DNA of 64,000 bases from Butyrivibrio fibrisolvens (GTDB lineage: Bacteria > Bacillota > Clostridia > Lachnospirales > Lachnospiraceae), in assembly GCF_037113525.1 (NCBI RefSeq), contig NZ_CP146963.1:2542001-2606000 (forward strand). Reading direction: 5' to 3'. A model generated the notes under the pieces. It had not been told where the DNA came from. It worked only from the letters and a program-made list of their open reading frames with translations, and did not search any database. The translations under genes were made by a program, and so were the position numbers. The first letter of the stretch is position 1. Every line of letters begins with the position of its first letter. Positions 25,323 through 34,159 of this stretch are shown in pieces.

Positions 25323-26213
25323 TTAATATGAGGAACTTAAAGGATTATATATTCTAATTTCTACACGTCTGTTCTTAGCTCTGCCTTCTGCTGTTGTGTT
25401 ATCAGCAACCGGTACATATTCTCCTCTTCCGGAATGCTTGATATTAGCAGGATCAAGTTCTGTTACATCCAAAATATAATAGAAAACAGAAAGTGCACGT
25501 GCATCAGAAAGCTCATCGTTATTAGCAAACATAGCATTACTGATGGGCACATTATCTGTATGACCTTCGATTTCAATAGTTCCGCCTGCGTAGCTTTCAA
25601 GTACGGCTCCAACCTTATCAAGTACAGGATAAGCGCTTTCCTGAAGCTGGGCGCTACCTGATGCAAATAAGAGTGATCCACTTATGGTAAGCTGCACATA
25701 CTGACTTGTATAGTTAAGTATTACGTCAGATATTACTTCCTCTTCTGTAAGCTCTGCCTTTTCTTCTTCAGTCATTCCGGCCTGAAGAGCCTCAGTAACT
25801 TCTTTTGCAAGCTGCTCTGAAGCTTCCATCTGGGCTGCTTCAAGTGTCGCTTCAGCTTCAGAGACGTCAGGACCGCCTTCAGATACATCTTCTCCGCTTG
25901 TTGCATCTGTTGTCTCATCAGCATCGCCTGATGCAGAAGCACCCATAGAAGTTGTATATGCAGAAAGCGAACTTAGCTGTGATACACCATCTCCAATCAG
26001 AGCGCCATCACCAAGTGCATTCTGACCACCATCGAAAATACCAAAAGCCGCACTAAAGGAAGCTGCAACTTCCTCATATTTTGCCGCATCCAAAGTTGAC
26101 ATTGAGAAAAGTAGCACGAAGAAACACAGAAGCAGATTCATTAGATCGCCGAAGGTACCCTGCCAGGCAGGACATCCTTTTTTAGGCGGGGCTTCTTTTT
26201 TTGCTTTAGCCAT
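25323..26213 (-). CDS. motB: Flagellar stator protein MotB
   Basis: Stator subunit that anchors to peptidoglycan and carries the ion-binding Asp. One transmembrane helix follows the motif FGDLMNLLLCFFVLLFSMS, where D23 is the ion-binding aspartate. After an Ala/Glu/Ser-rich linker the C-terminal OmpA-like domain has GTIEIEGHTDNVPISNAMF and GRAKNRRVEIRI. The start codon overlaps the motA stop (TAATG). Whether the motor uses H+ or Na+ cannot be told from the sequence. Confidence 0.97.
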   Translation of the reverse strand: MAKAKKEAPPKKGCPAWQGTFGDLMNLLLCFFVLLFSMSTLDAAKYEEVAASFSAAFGIFDGGQNALGDGALIGDGVSQLSSLSAYTTSMGASASGDADETTDATSGEDVSEGGPDVSEAEATLEAAQMEASEQLAKEVTEALQAGMTEEEKAELTEEEVISDVILNYTSQYVQLTISGSLLFASGSAQLQESAYPVLDKVGAVLESYAGGTIEIEGHTDNVPISNAMFANNDELSDARALSVFYYILDVTELDPANIKHSGRGEYVPVADNTTAEGRAKNRRVEIRIYNPLSSSY

Positions 26214-27010
26214 TACTCACCTCCGCCACCACCATTAGCCGCATCGTAAGCTTCTCTTTCTGAAGGAGTCATGAATGCCTTAAGCTTTTCTTCTGTTACT
26301 CTGGGGTTCTCTCCTGCCTGTATAGACAAGATTCCCTCTATCATTACGCCTTTATATGTAAGCTCAGCGTCATTATCGAATTTAAGTTTTTCTGCAATAG
26401 GGAAACAAATCCAGTTCGCGATGGCGGATCCGTAGAATGTCGTGATAAGAGCAACCGCCATGTTAGGTCCAAGTGAAGATGCATCTGACATGTTATTAAG
26501 CATGTTAACAAGTCCGATGAGGGTACCGATCATACCCCAGGAAGGTCCCTGGCTGGCCCAGTCCTCAAAGAACTTGATGTTTAGCTTATGTCTTGCATCA
26601 ACTGCATCAATCTCCGCCTCGAGAATGGCTCTTACAAGCTCAGGCTCAGTACCGTCTGCTGTAAGAAGTAGTCCCTTTTTAAGAAGGGGGTCTTCAATAC
26701 TGTTAGCTGCTTCTTCAAGAGCAAGAAGTCCTTCTTTTCTGGCGGTATTGGAAAGATCAACGATCTGTTTTACAAGTCCTGACATGTCAAGACTTGGCAT
26801 CTTAATAACAACACCAATCGTCTTAAGTGCTGTGATAGCACCAGGAATCGTATTGGTACCAAATGTTGCAAGAAGAGAACCACCGATTGTGATAACAACC
26901 GACGGTATATCAATGTAACTGGGAATAGTCTGAAGACCACCGGCCGTCGCAATTCCCAGAAGGATTATTACAATTCCACCACCAAGAGCTGCTATTGTAG
27001 CTAGATCCAC
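26213..27010 (-). CDS. motA: Flagellar stator protein MotA
   Basis: Ion-channel stator subunit with four membrane helices. The N-terminal GGIVIILLGIATAGG and the conserved WGMIGTLIGLVNML and ALITTFYGSAIANWICFPIA segments identify MotA. It starts at GTG, supported by AAAGGAGATTTAAC. A 351-nt gap upstream contains a candidate promoter, so motA probably begins a transcription unit that runs into the C-ring and export genes. Confidence 0.96.
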   Translation of the reverse strand: MDLATIAALGGGIVIILLGIATAGGLQTIPSYIDIPSVVITIGGSLLATFGTNTIPGAITALKTIGVVIKMPSLDMSGLVKQIVDLSNTARKEGLLALEEAANSIEDPLLKKGLLLTADGTEPELVRAILEAEIDAVDARHKLNIKFFEDWASQGPSWGMIGTLIGLVNMLNNMSDASSLGPNMAVALITTFYGSAIANWICFPIAEKLKFDNDAELTYKGVMIEGILSIQAGENPRVTEEKLKAFMTPSEREAYDAANGGGGGE

Positions 27011-27133
27011 GTTAAATCTCCTTTATCCATCTTAGAATAAGGTTTGAAAGACAGGACTTTCAAACGCGAGAATAACAATAGATAGACATGGTTCGTGCAA
27101 TCAATTCCGCAATTAATGTTTATTATAAAAATT

Positions 27134-27166
27134 ATTATATCACGAAATATTGTACTTGTCTGTCAA
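27134..27166 (-). promoter_or_regulatory. Candidate sigma-A promoter of motA
   Basis: Consensus -35 TTGACA on the minus strand, with TGATAT 18 nt away or TATAAT 21 nt away as possible -10. It sits in an AT-rich stretch about 125 nt before the motA GTG. The spacing ambiguity limits confidence. Confidence 0.6.
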
Positions 27167-27271
27167 TTTTATACTAATGACACAAATATTTTTGCAATTT
27201 TTGGTAAAATTTGTTGATATTGGTTGATTCTTTAATTGATTAAAACAAAAAACAATTTGATACAAATCATA

Positions 27272-27361
27272 TTCTTGCATGCACCTTTTTTAAGATGCAT
27301 GCAAGAAATATAGGGTGTCCTATAGGGACCTGTATTCAGGTCTCATGTACCTGATCATTCA
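27272..27361 (-). repeat. Hairpins downstream of flgE
   Basis: A perfect 12-bp stem TTCTTGCATGCA / TGCATGCAAGAA (27272-27283 with 27296-27307), preceded on the transcript by GACCTG-TATT-CAGGTC at 27327-27342. They lie within 90 nt of the flgE stop and before the motA promoter. The big stem could end the flgE transcript but its T-tract is poor. The rest of the 351-nt gap (27167-27271) is AT-rich with nothing further recognised; no flbD is present. Confidence 0.55.
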
Positions 27362-30300
27362 TTAACGTTTCAGGTTAGTAAGTTCTTCAAGAAGTGTATC
27401 TGAAACTGTGATAATTCTGGAATTCGCCTGGAAACCACGCTGTGCTGTGATCATGTTGGTGAACTCATTGGAAAGGTCTACGTTACTCATTTCCAAAACG
27501 CCGGTTGAGATTGAACCGCCGCCAACTGTGATATCCTGAACTACAGGATCACCTGAGTTGAGTGTTGCTGTATAGAGGTTGTTACCTGCCTTCTCAAGAC
27601 CTGATGCATTAGCAAATGTTGCAGATGCAATCTGTCCAAGAAGAAGTGTCTGACCGTTAGAGTAAGATGCTGAGATCTTACCATCCTTAGAGATCGTAAT
27701 ACCTGTCATTGTACCCATCATACGTCCTGTGTTGTTACCTGCAAGGTCTCCCTTTGAAGCCTGAAGAGTAGATGTTCCTGATGAGTTGTAGTTAGTTGTT
27801 GTTGAAAGATCAAGGTATACATCTGTCCAAGGGTTAACTGTATCATCCATATCAGGATTGAAGTTAAGGATGATCTTATCAGTTGTAATGGTTGAATATC
27901 CCATTCCGTTCTCTGATCCGTCAGCCTGCTTGAAGGTTGCTCCGATATAAGAACCATTAGCATGATCGTAGTTAAGAGTCATTTCGTTACGGTTGTACTC
28001 TGTTGCTATAGTCTTATAGGAGTTATCTGTGATTGTAAGAGATGCATTACCACTTGTATCCATTTCTATTGTATAAGTATCATATGGTTCACTTGTATCA
28101 AACTCATTACTGGATATTCCAAATGCATTTTTAGCAAGTGCTGAAAGAGATGTCATATTACCTGATGTATCAACATCTTCTGTTGTCGTAAGTGATACAG
28201 TAATAGTTGTTCCTGATGCTGATGCTGAATATCCATCTGCTGTATTAAGTGTATAATCTGTATCTTTATAACTTGTAATCTGAAGTCCACTTGAAGAAAT
28301 AACATATGACGACTTTGAATACGTTGACTCAGAAACATAGTCCTGTACTTTTGTAGCATCTAATCCAAATGCTTTAAGAATGCCTTCTGCTTGTGAATTA
28401 TCTGTAAGATCTGTAAGCTTGCCTGATGAATTTATTGTATATTCATGTACTGACGATTCATCATTGAATGCAACTTTTTCAGTTCCAACATTTGCCGTAA
28501 CAGGTTTTGTTGTGTCCATTTCATATGTATCAGTCTTTGGTTCATATGTTTTATATGTAACAACCATTGATAATGTATTATTTGTTGTGTCTACAGTTAT
28601 TGCATATGTTGCATTTGCTCCCTCTGCAAGGTATTTCTCTTTATCTTCACTTGATATTCCAAAATAGGTAGCAATAGCATCTGTAAGACTACCTGTTTTA
28701 GTTACATCAGCATAACCTGTACCATATGTAATTCTAATGGGATCTGTTGTGTCATCTGTTGTTGTAAAATCACAGGAATAGCCAGTTGCAAGTGAATCAG
28801 CGACCGATGTATTATTCTTTGCTTCTTTATATGAAACAAGTAATTTAGCGTATTTATTACCACTTTTTTCATATTGTTCAAATCTATATGAAGCATCAGG
28901 ATGATCGCTAGTATATGTAGCTGGAGTCAAATTGTTGTAATATGCTAGTATTTTTGCTCCGTCCTCGCTAGCTGCAAAATCCGAAAAATTTGTTCCCGAA
29001 ACATCAGTATTAACTTTTTCAGCTTTTCCTTCTCTGATGGTTGCAGTACCGCTTGTAACCACAACTTCATAACCACTTCCAACTCCAAGAGTAGTTGTAG
29101 TAGGAACTGTAAGAGTTACTGTACTTCCATCTTCTGTATGATATGTACTAGCAGAATTCAATCCTGTAGGAATCTTATAAGCAGTTTTAAGTGCTGATGA
29201 TATTGCTGTATACTTACCACCATCAACGTCTGATGTAAGAGTACCAGTAGTAGTTTTATACTCAATAGTAGCTACTGATCCGGATACAGTTACTTTATAA
29301 GATGCTGTGTTAGTATCATTTACTACTGCCTTTTTTGTAGTTGTTGAAGTTGTTCCTGTATGTGAGATAGTAAGATTTCCAAGATTATCCATTGTATATG
29401 TATCTGCGTCATAGAAAGTCTTACCATCGATAGCTATGTTATAAAGGTCTTTTAAAACACCGGCATTATCAAGATCTTTAAGAGTTCCACTTGTTGGTAC
29501 TGCTGAAAACATTGTTGTATCAGTTGTTGTACTGTCACTATCTGACAGAGCAAAATCTGCAGTTCCCTTAGCTGCTGAATAATTAGATACATAATAACCG
29601 GACTTAAGTACTCCGGGAACCTGCTCTGTAACACCAGCCTGTGCATCGCTTCCAAGATGTACATTTGCAAGCTGCTCTGCTCCAACTGATACACCATCAG
29701 AATCCATGATGTCTGTAAGTGTCATTGTATATGTGTTCATTTCGTTATCTACGTCCTTGATTGTGAACTCTGCTGTGTAGAGGTAACCAAGGTTATCGTA
29801 GAACTCGAGAGCTATTTTTTTACCTGCGGATGATGTGATGTTTGTATCCTTAGCGTCGATATTACCGCTGATAACTGCCTGAGATGTTCCTTCAGGAGGG
29901 AATGTACTGGTCTCATCTGACATGATCTGGAGCTTGGTAAGACCGCCGTTTGTATTTATTGATGTAACACCTGTTTCTTCATCAGTAACTGCCATCCATC
30001 CCATGATGTAGTAACCGTCTGACTGAGTAGCAAGATTACCATTACCATCTACATAGAATGAACCATCTCTCGTGTATACATTCTGGGTACCGTCATTGAC
30101 GATGAAGAATGCATCACCGGATATCATAAGATCGTATGGATTGTTTGTAGTCTGAGTTGCACCCTGAGTCTCTATCGCTGTAGCTATGGAAGCTGACTGA
30201 GCACCAAGACCTATCTGGCGGGCATTGACACCACCGGTTGTTTCGGTTGAGCCTGATGCGTGCTGTGTTGTCTGGTACATCAGATCTGAAAAGCTGATAG

Positions 30301-30412
30301 ACTGGGACTTAAAAGATGTGGTGTTTACGTTAGCGATGTTGTTACCGATAACATCCATTTTGGTCTGGTGAGTCTTGAGACCTGCAACACCTGAATACAT
30401 TGATCTTAACAT
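27362..30412 (-). CDS. flgE: Flagellar hook protein FlgE, unusually long
   Basis: Hook subunit, 1016 residues against roughly 260-500 in most bacteria. The N-terminus (MLRSMYSGVAGLKTHQTKM, then VIGNNIANVNTTSFKS) and C-terminus (NVDLSNEFTNMITAQRGFQA, ending in a D0 helix) are canonical. FlgE-type domain segments also flank the insert (YDLMISGDAFFIVND near 93; GTMTGITISKDGKISASYSN near 900). Between about 300 and 800 lies a Thr/Ser/Asp-rich insertion built of about six degenerate modules sharing an (S)LxxALxxAFGI..Y..I....LSI pattern, see findings. This part is more AT-rich than the ends. TAGGAGG precedes the ATG. Confidence 0.95.
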   Translation of the reverse strand: MLRSMYSGVAGLKTHQTKMDVIGNNIANVNTTSFKSQSISFSDLMYQTTQHASGSTETTGGVNARQIGLGAQSASIATAIETQGATQTTNNPYDLMISGDAFFIVNDGTQNVYTRDGSFYVDGNGNLATQSDGYYIMGWMAVTDEETGVTSINTNGGLTKLQIMSDETSTFPPEGTSQAVISGNIDAKDTNITSSAGKKIALEFYDNLGYLYTAEFTIKDVDNEMNTYTMTLTDIMDSDGVSVGAEQLANVHLGSDAQAGVTEQVPGVLKSGYYVSNYSAAKGTADFALSDSDSTTTDTTMFSAVPTSGTLKDLDNAGVLKDLYNIAIDGKTFYDADTYTMDNLGNLTISHTGTTSTTTKKAVVNDTNTASYKVTVSGSVATIEYKTTTGTLTSDVDGGKYTAISSALKTAYKIPTGLNSASTYHTEDGSTVTLTVPTTTTLGVGSGYEVVVTSGTATIREGKAEKVNTDVSGTNFSDFAASEDGAKILAYYNNLTPATYTSDHPDASYRFEQYEKSGNKYAKLLVSYKEAKNNTSVADSLATGYSCDFTTTDDTTDPIRITYGTGYADVTKTGSLTDAIATYFGISSEDKEKYLAEGANATYAITVDTTNNTLSMVVTYKTYEPKTDTYEMDTTKPVTANVGTEKVAFNDESSVHEYTINSSGKLTDLTDNSQAEGILKAFGLDATKVQDYVSESTYSKSSYVISSSGLQITSYKDTDYTLNTADGYSASASGTTITVSLTTTEDVDTSGNMTSLSALAKNAFGISSNEFDTSEPYDTYTIEMDTSGNASLTITDNSYKTIATEYNRNEMTLNYDHANGSYIGATFKQADGSENGMGYSTITTDKIILNFNPDMDDTVNPWTDVYLDLSTTTNYNSSGTSTLQASKGDLAGNNTGRMMGTMTGITISKDGKISASYSNGQTLLLGQIASATFANASGLEKAGNNLYTATLNSGDPVVQDITVGGGSISTGVLEMSNVDLSNEFTNMITAQRGFQANSRIITVSDTLLEELTNLKR

Positions 30413-30607
30413 AGATAAAACCTCCTACTTGTCGATACCATTCACAGTCTGCCATTATCCGTAAATTATTCGAATTTACCTTTTTTAGCAAAACTATGAA
30501 AATGATTGGTATCAGCAGGAGCAGAATATTTCTTGAAAAATCCTTCTGTCAGTCGGGATTTTCTAGACCTCTTTGTAGAAAAAAATCTTTTTTTCTTAAG
30601 TCCGGCC

Positions 30608-31021
30608 TTATGCTATTACTGCTCCATCGATATTTGTAAATACTTTGCTATCACTCTTGTCGTTCTGGTTCATTGCTGTAACTACTGTATTGTTTGGTAC
30701 GTTTACTATGAATGCTAATGAATCGACCAGTATAAGTGATTCGCTGATTCCTTTCTCTCCTGCCTGTATCTTTCCCTGATTCAGGCGTTCAAGCTGTTGT
30801 TTGGTGATTTCGATATTTCTGTCACTTAATCTTGCCGCTGCATGTTTTGAAAATTTAAGCGGCTCGTTTAGTTTTTTCAGTTCCTGCGCTTTGTCCAGAA
30901 TGGATGCGAATGATTCCTTGCCTTCACCGATCTGGACGTTTGGTTTTGAAACTTTGTCTTTGCCCAGGTACTGACCCTGAACTTGATCTATGGAAAGAAA
31001 GGATGGATTCAAACTATTCAT
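30608..31021 (-). CDS. Flagellar operon protein of TIGR02530 type
   Basis: A 137-residue cytoplasmic protein with the family core LKFSKHAAARLSDRNIEITKQ and SLILVDSLAFIVNVPNNTVV. Members of this family lie between flgD and flgE in Gram-positive flagellar clusters and are thought to assist hook assembly, though the exact role is not established. AAGGAGAAGG precedes the ATG. The location here is exactly flgD - this gene - flgE. Confidence 0.85.
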   Translation of the reverse strand: MNSLNPSFLSIDQVQGQYLGKDKVSKPNVQIGEGKESFASILDKAQELKKLNEPLKFSKHAAARLSDRNIEITKQQLERLNQGKIQAGEKGISESLILVDSLAFIVNVPNNTVVTAMNQNDKSDSKVFTNIDGAVIA

Positions 31022-31132
31022 TTGTCTGCCTTCTCCTTTCTATTTCAGGGGGCTAAATTTTTCTTTAACCCCCTTATTCCTTTTTCTAGGTACTACTTTA
31101 GATGTTTGTCGTATGTCTTTTCCTGATCATTC

Positions 31133-31861
31133 TTAATCGTTGTCTACTTCCTCAGATTCCTGAACTTCTTCAACCTGTCTGTTTCCTGAAGTTTTTTCTG
31201 ATTCCGCTACTGCTTTTTCCATAAGGTCTGCATACTTAAGAGCGTACTGTGAAATCTTGGTAAGTTCTGTTGCTGAGAAGAATGCTGAAGGATCACCTGT
31301 CATTGATTCGTATGCTCCGAGCATCTTCTCGATATTTTCTTTGTCAGCATAAAGTGTTATGTAATCTACAGCCGGGAGCTTATCCAGCATTTCAAGTACG
31401 GTTCCTGCCAGCTGCGTGTTGTCATAATATGTGCCATCGACAACTGCATTTACATCGTCGAGCTTGTACTTGTTACCGTTTACGCTTACATAAGAATCGC
31501 CGCTTTCATAAGAAACGAAATCAACCTTACCTTCAACGATAGACTTAACTTCGCCGGTATCTTCATCTACCTGTTTGATCTGAACTGTCTTGCCTACCAT
31601 GTCGGCTGCTCTGTTAAGTGCTACTGTGTTAGCCAGATTCTGCATCTGCTCAACCTGTGTGAACTGAGCGTACTGTGAAATATACTCTGTGTTGGAAGTA
31701 GGTTCCAGGGGGTCCTGATATTTCATCTGTGCACACAGAAGCTGCATGAACTGCTCTTTGTATTCGCCGATTTTGTTGTTAGATGTGGTTTCCGTTTTTT
31801 CTGAAGCAGCTTTACTGTTATTTACGATTACTCCATCTTTTACTATTGCATCTACTGCCAT
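31133..31861 (-). CDS. flgD: Flagellar hook capping protein FlgD
   Basis: Scaffold cap needed for hook polymerisation. The N-terminal region carries the FlgD signature FMQLLCAQMKYQDPLEPTSN followed by EYISQYAQFTQVEQMQNLAN. A central domain with DMVGKTVQIKQVDEDTGEV follows, and the C-terminus is an acidic extension. ATG at 31861 chosen because GAGG lies 8 nt upstream; a GTG three codons earlier is part of that site region. It follows fliK. Confidence 0.94.
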   Translation of the reverse strand: MAVDAIVKDGVIVNNSKAASEKTETTSNNKIGEYKEQFMQLLCAQMKYQDPLEPTSNTEYISQYAQFTQVEQMQNLANTVALNRAADMVGKTVQIKQVDEDTGEVKSIVEGKVDFVSYESGDSYVSVNGNKYKLDDVNAVVDGTYYDNTQLAGTVLEMLDKLPAVDYITLYADKENIEKMLGAYESMTGDPSAFFSATELTKISQYALKYADLMEKAVAESEKTSGNRQVEEVQESEEVDND

Positions 31862-31926
31862 TTTTTCCACCTCGTTACTTTGACCTTTTGTGGCCGGGGA
31901 TCAGACCATTTTGTGATTCTGACCAC

Positions 31927-33414
31927 TTAAGCCTGGTAGTCAACTGTCTGTCCGTTTGCTGCCATCATTTCGGCTGCCAGTCTAGTTTCTTCGTCGAGCT
32001 CCAAGGTTCCCTCCTGCAATAGGTCCGGGTCTCCAAGGTTAATTCTTCGTATTCTGCTCTGACGTTTTTCTTCCTTCTCTGATGCGTTCTGCTGATTTCC
32101 TTTTTCAAGGTTTTGTTCGAATGCGTGTGCATCAACTGCTACTTCTACTGCGTTTACTTTGATGCCTTGTTCATCGAGCTTTTGCTGAAGCTGTATTAGC
32201 TGTGTCTGAAGTGCTGTCTTGGCTTCTTCTGTGGATGCTGTGAATCTTGCTGTAACTCCGCCGTCTTGTGCCTGCTCTACCATGACTCTTACTGTTCCAA
32301 GGCTTGCGGGATGAAGCTGTATCTCCATTGATGTCATTGTCTCTTTGACGTTAACTTTCATGTAATCTGTGATCTGGTTTATAACGTCCAATGGATTTGT
32401 GCCTTGAGTCTGGGGTCTTGTGCTTTCATTTACTGCTTCATTAAATGCGTTCTTCAGGTCATTTACCATTTGCTGATAAGGATTCATTTCAGGAGTTTTG
32501 ATCTCATCTGTCTGGGAAAAGAGATTATTGTTTTCGCCTTTAAATTCTTTGCCTTCGCCTTCGTGTTTTTCAGTATCTTTACTTTCTTTTACCTGTTCGC
32601 TTTCTAAAAGACCTTTATCTGATGCTTCAATCTCTATCTTGTCTTCTAATGTCTTCGGTTCTGCGTCTTTTAGATTTTTAATGTTTTGTTCAAAGGTTCC
32701 TGAAAGCTCTTTTCCTTGAAACGTCTTAAGAGTTTCAAGCATCTGATCTATCTCCTGAGGCTCAGCGTCGTAATCTGTAGCTATGTCCTCAATCATCTTG
32801 CGAGCGCTTTCCATCAGGTCTTGCAGTGAATGTGAAAGATCTTCATCCATTAGAATCTCTGAAACATCCTCTGTACCGGTGACTTCCATTACCACTTGTG
32901 TCAGATTCTCAGGATTAAAAAGATCTGTTAGTGTCAATCCAAGCTGTGCTAAAATCTCTAATACTTCTTCATCTGTTACATCAAGTTCATCGGCTATCTC
33001 TGATACCAGCTCTTTGCCTGCATCTTCTAAATCTTCGCTTATCTCAGAGATTTTGTTTTCAAGATCGTTTGCCTTGTTCTCTTCTTTGATGCCTTGTGTC
33101 TGTTTCTTGTCTGGTCTGTTTGTTTCTGCTTTTTTAGTGTCTGTTTTTGAATCCTTTATTCTGTTTTCTGTGTCTGTCCGTCCTTTGTTGTTCACATCTT
33201 TTTGTGAAGCGGTCTGTCCGGTGTTTTGCAATGTACTATCTTTTTGTAGTGAATTGTTTGAGCCTGATATGTTCGATAGTCTTGCATCCTCGATGACACT
33301 GCCAAAATCACCGCCTTTGGTCGCCTGTTGTACTTTGCCTTGCTGCCGAGTCTGGGTCGATATCTGCGGCATCATAGAAAGTACTAAGGCTTCGCCCATT
33401 GTGCTTCCTGGCAT
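31927..33414 (-). CDS. fliK: Flagellar hook-length control protein FliK
   Basis: Secreted ruler that sets hook length and triggers the FlhB switch. The 495-residue protein has a long, charged, low-complexity N-terminal part and a C-terminal Flg_hook domain: MEIQLHPASLGTVRVMVEQA followed by ALQTQLIQLQQKLDEQGIKV. The end is a basic tail with EEKRQSRIRRINLGDPDLL. GGAAAGGAG precedes the ATG at workable distance. It is separated from the motE-like gene by the accessory block, so it must rely on its own promoter or on read-through. Confidence 0.9.
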   Translation of the reverse strand: MPGSTMGEALVLSMMPQISTQTRQQGKVQQATKGGDFGSVIEDARLSNISGSNNSLQKDSTLQNTGQTASQKDVNNKGRTDTENRIKDSKTDTKKAETNRPDKKQTQGIKEENKANDLENKISEISEDLEDAGKELVSEIADELDVTDEEVLEILAQLGLTLTDLFNPENLTQVVMEVTGTEDVSEILMDEDLSHSLQDLMESARKMIEDIATDYDAEPQEIDQMLETLKTFQGKELSGTFEQNIKNLKDAEPKTLEDKIEIEASDKGLLESEQVKESKDTEKHEGEGKEFKGENNNLFSQTDEIKTPEMNPYQQMVNDLKNAFNEAVNESTRPQTQGTNPLDVINQITDYMKVNVKETMTSMEIQLHPASLGTVRVMVEQAQDGGVTARFTASTEEAKTALQTQLIQLQQKLDEQGIKVNAVEVAVDAHAFEQNLEKGNQQNASEKEEKRQSRIRRINLGDPDLLQEGTLELDEETRLAAEMMAANGQTVDYQA

Positions 33415-33516
33415 GTACTGTCGCTCCTTTCCAGCTATATCTTTGACTTCCGTGTCATGGATTTGCTTAAGAACTTTAGACGCGCTTCCCTGCGCATATA
33501 TTACTTGTCATCACAT

Positions 33517-33524
33517 ATATCGGA
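33517..33524 (-). promoter_or_regulatory. Possible sigma-D -10 element upstream of fliK
   Basis: TCCGATAT on the minus strand, a 7/8 match to the sigma-D -10 and identical to the one before cheY, about 100 nt upstream of fliK. The -35 at 15-16 nt spacing reads TATT/TTAT instead of TAAA, so the promoter is weak or doubtful. Confidence 0.35.
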
Positions 33525-33594
33525 GTGAAATGCAAAAGGAATAACCTTTTCTGATAAAAAAGAAATGGGGGAGCGTTTTTGGGGATAGCGGGGG

Positions 33595-33777
33595 AGATTT
33601 GGCAGAAACCACTGATATAATCCTCGAGCTACCTTGCCACTCGTCGTAGGGGCTTATATTGTTCGCATTAGGGTAATTGGATACGTACAGTTTTTTTACG
33701 AATTGACGTACGATGCCCCTGGACACTCCTCGTACGGATTACGCTCGAGGATTATATCAGTGGTTTCTGCCAAATCT
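33595..33777. repeat. Giant inverted repeat A (35-bp arms) upstream of fliK
   Basis: Arms 33595-33629 and 33743-33777 are perfectly complementary over 35 bp; the arm contains TTTGGCAGAAACCACTG and ends in CTCGAG. The 113-nt interior has GGGGC/GCCCC and other short complements. There is no T-run on either side and no ORF worth calling. It borders the fliK side of the accessory block. Confidence 0.9.
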
Positions 33778-33833
33778 GCGGTATCGTTTCTCTCCAAAAA
33801 ACGCGTAGTAGAAAGTAGCGAAGAAAATCGCTG

Positions 33834-33880
33834 CAATTAAAAAATCCCACAGTAGGGGATTTTTCCTTGCTGTGGGATTT
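33834..33880 (-). terminator. Terminator after the 65-codon ORF
   Basis: AAATCCCACAG pairs with CTGTGGGATTT, with a second complementary AAATCCCC/GGGGATTT option in the loop, followed by TTTTTTAA on the minus strand. It ends the accessory-block transcript before fliK. Confidence 0.8.
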
Positions 33881-33911
33881 ATCGATTCTATCGATTATTT
33901 ATTATGATTAA

Positions 33912-34109
33912 TTACTTCTTTTCTTTCATTAAAGCGCTGACACGTTCTATGTACTCTTTTGCTTTATCGTCTGAAATGTTATATTTTTTACATAACTTAT
34001 CTTGTATTACATCCACTGAAATATTGTCTTCGATCTTATCTTCTATGAAGATAAAAATACCCTGCTCATAAATTATGAAACCAGGTAAATCAAGTACTTT
34101 TCCACCCAT
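33912..34109 (-). CDS. Small hypothetical protein (65 aa)
   Basis: A short frame downstream of the Rpn-like nuclease gene on the same strand and directly before a good terminator. The product (MGGKVLDLPGFIIYEQGIFI onward) ends in a Lys-rich helix, with the segment YNISDDKAKEYIERVSALMK resembling a small helical domain. A weak GGGAATGTT precedes the ATG. I do not recognise it. The placement between a gene and its terminator favours it being real. Confidence 0.5.
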   Translation of the reverse strand: MGGKVLDLPGFIIYEQGIFIFIEDKIEDNISVDVIQDKLCKKYNISDDKAKEYIERVSALMKEKK

Positions 34110-34159
34110 AACATTCCCATTTTCCTTTGGACATTAACTTATATTTCTTGATACATTAA

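Noticed and set aside
27011..27361. Missing flbD between flgE and motA
   Set aside because: Looked for an approximately 60-70 residue FlbD frame here; none found in either strand, so no feature is called.
32783..33544. Long plus-strand reading frame antisense to fliK (253 codons)
   Set aside because: Ser-rich, low-complexity shadow of the fliK coding strand with no ribosome binding site; fliK is well supported.
33634..33840. Overlapping short frames inside giant inverted repeat A
   Set aside because: They read through palindromic sequence and lack start signals; explained by the repeat structure.
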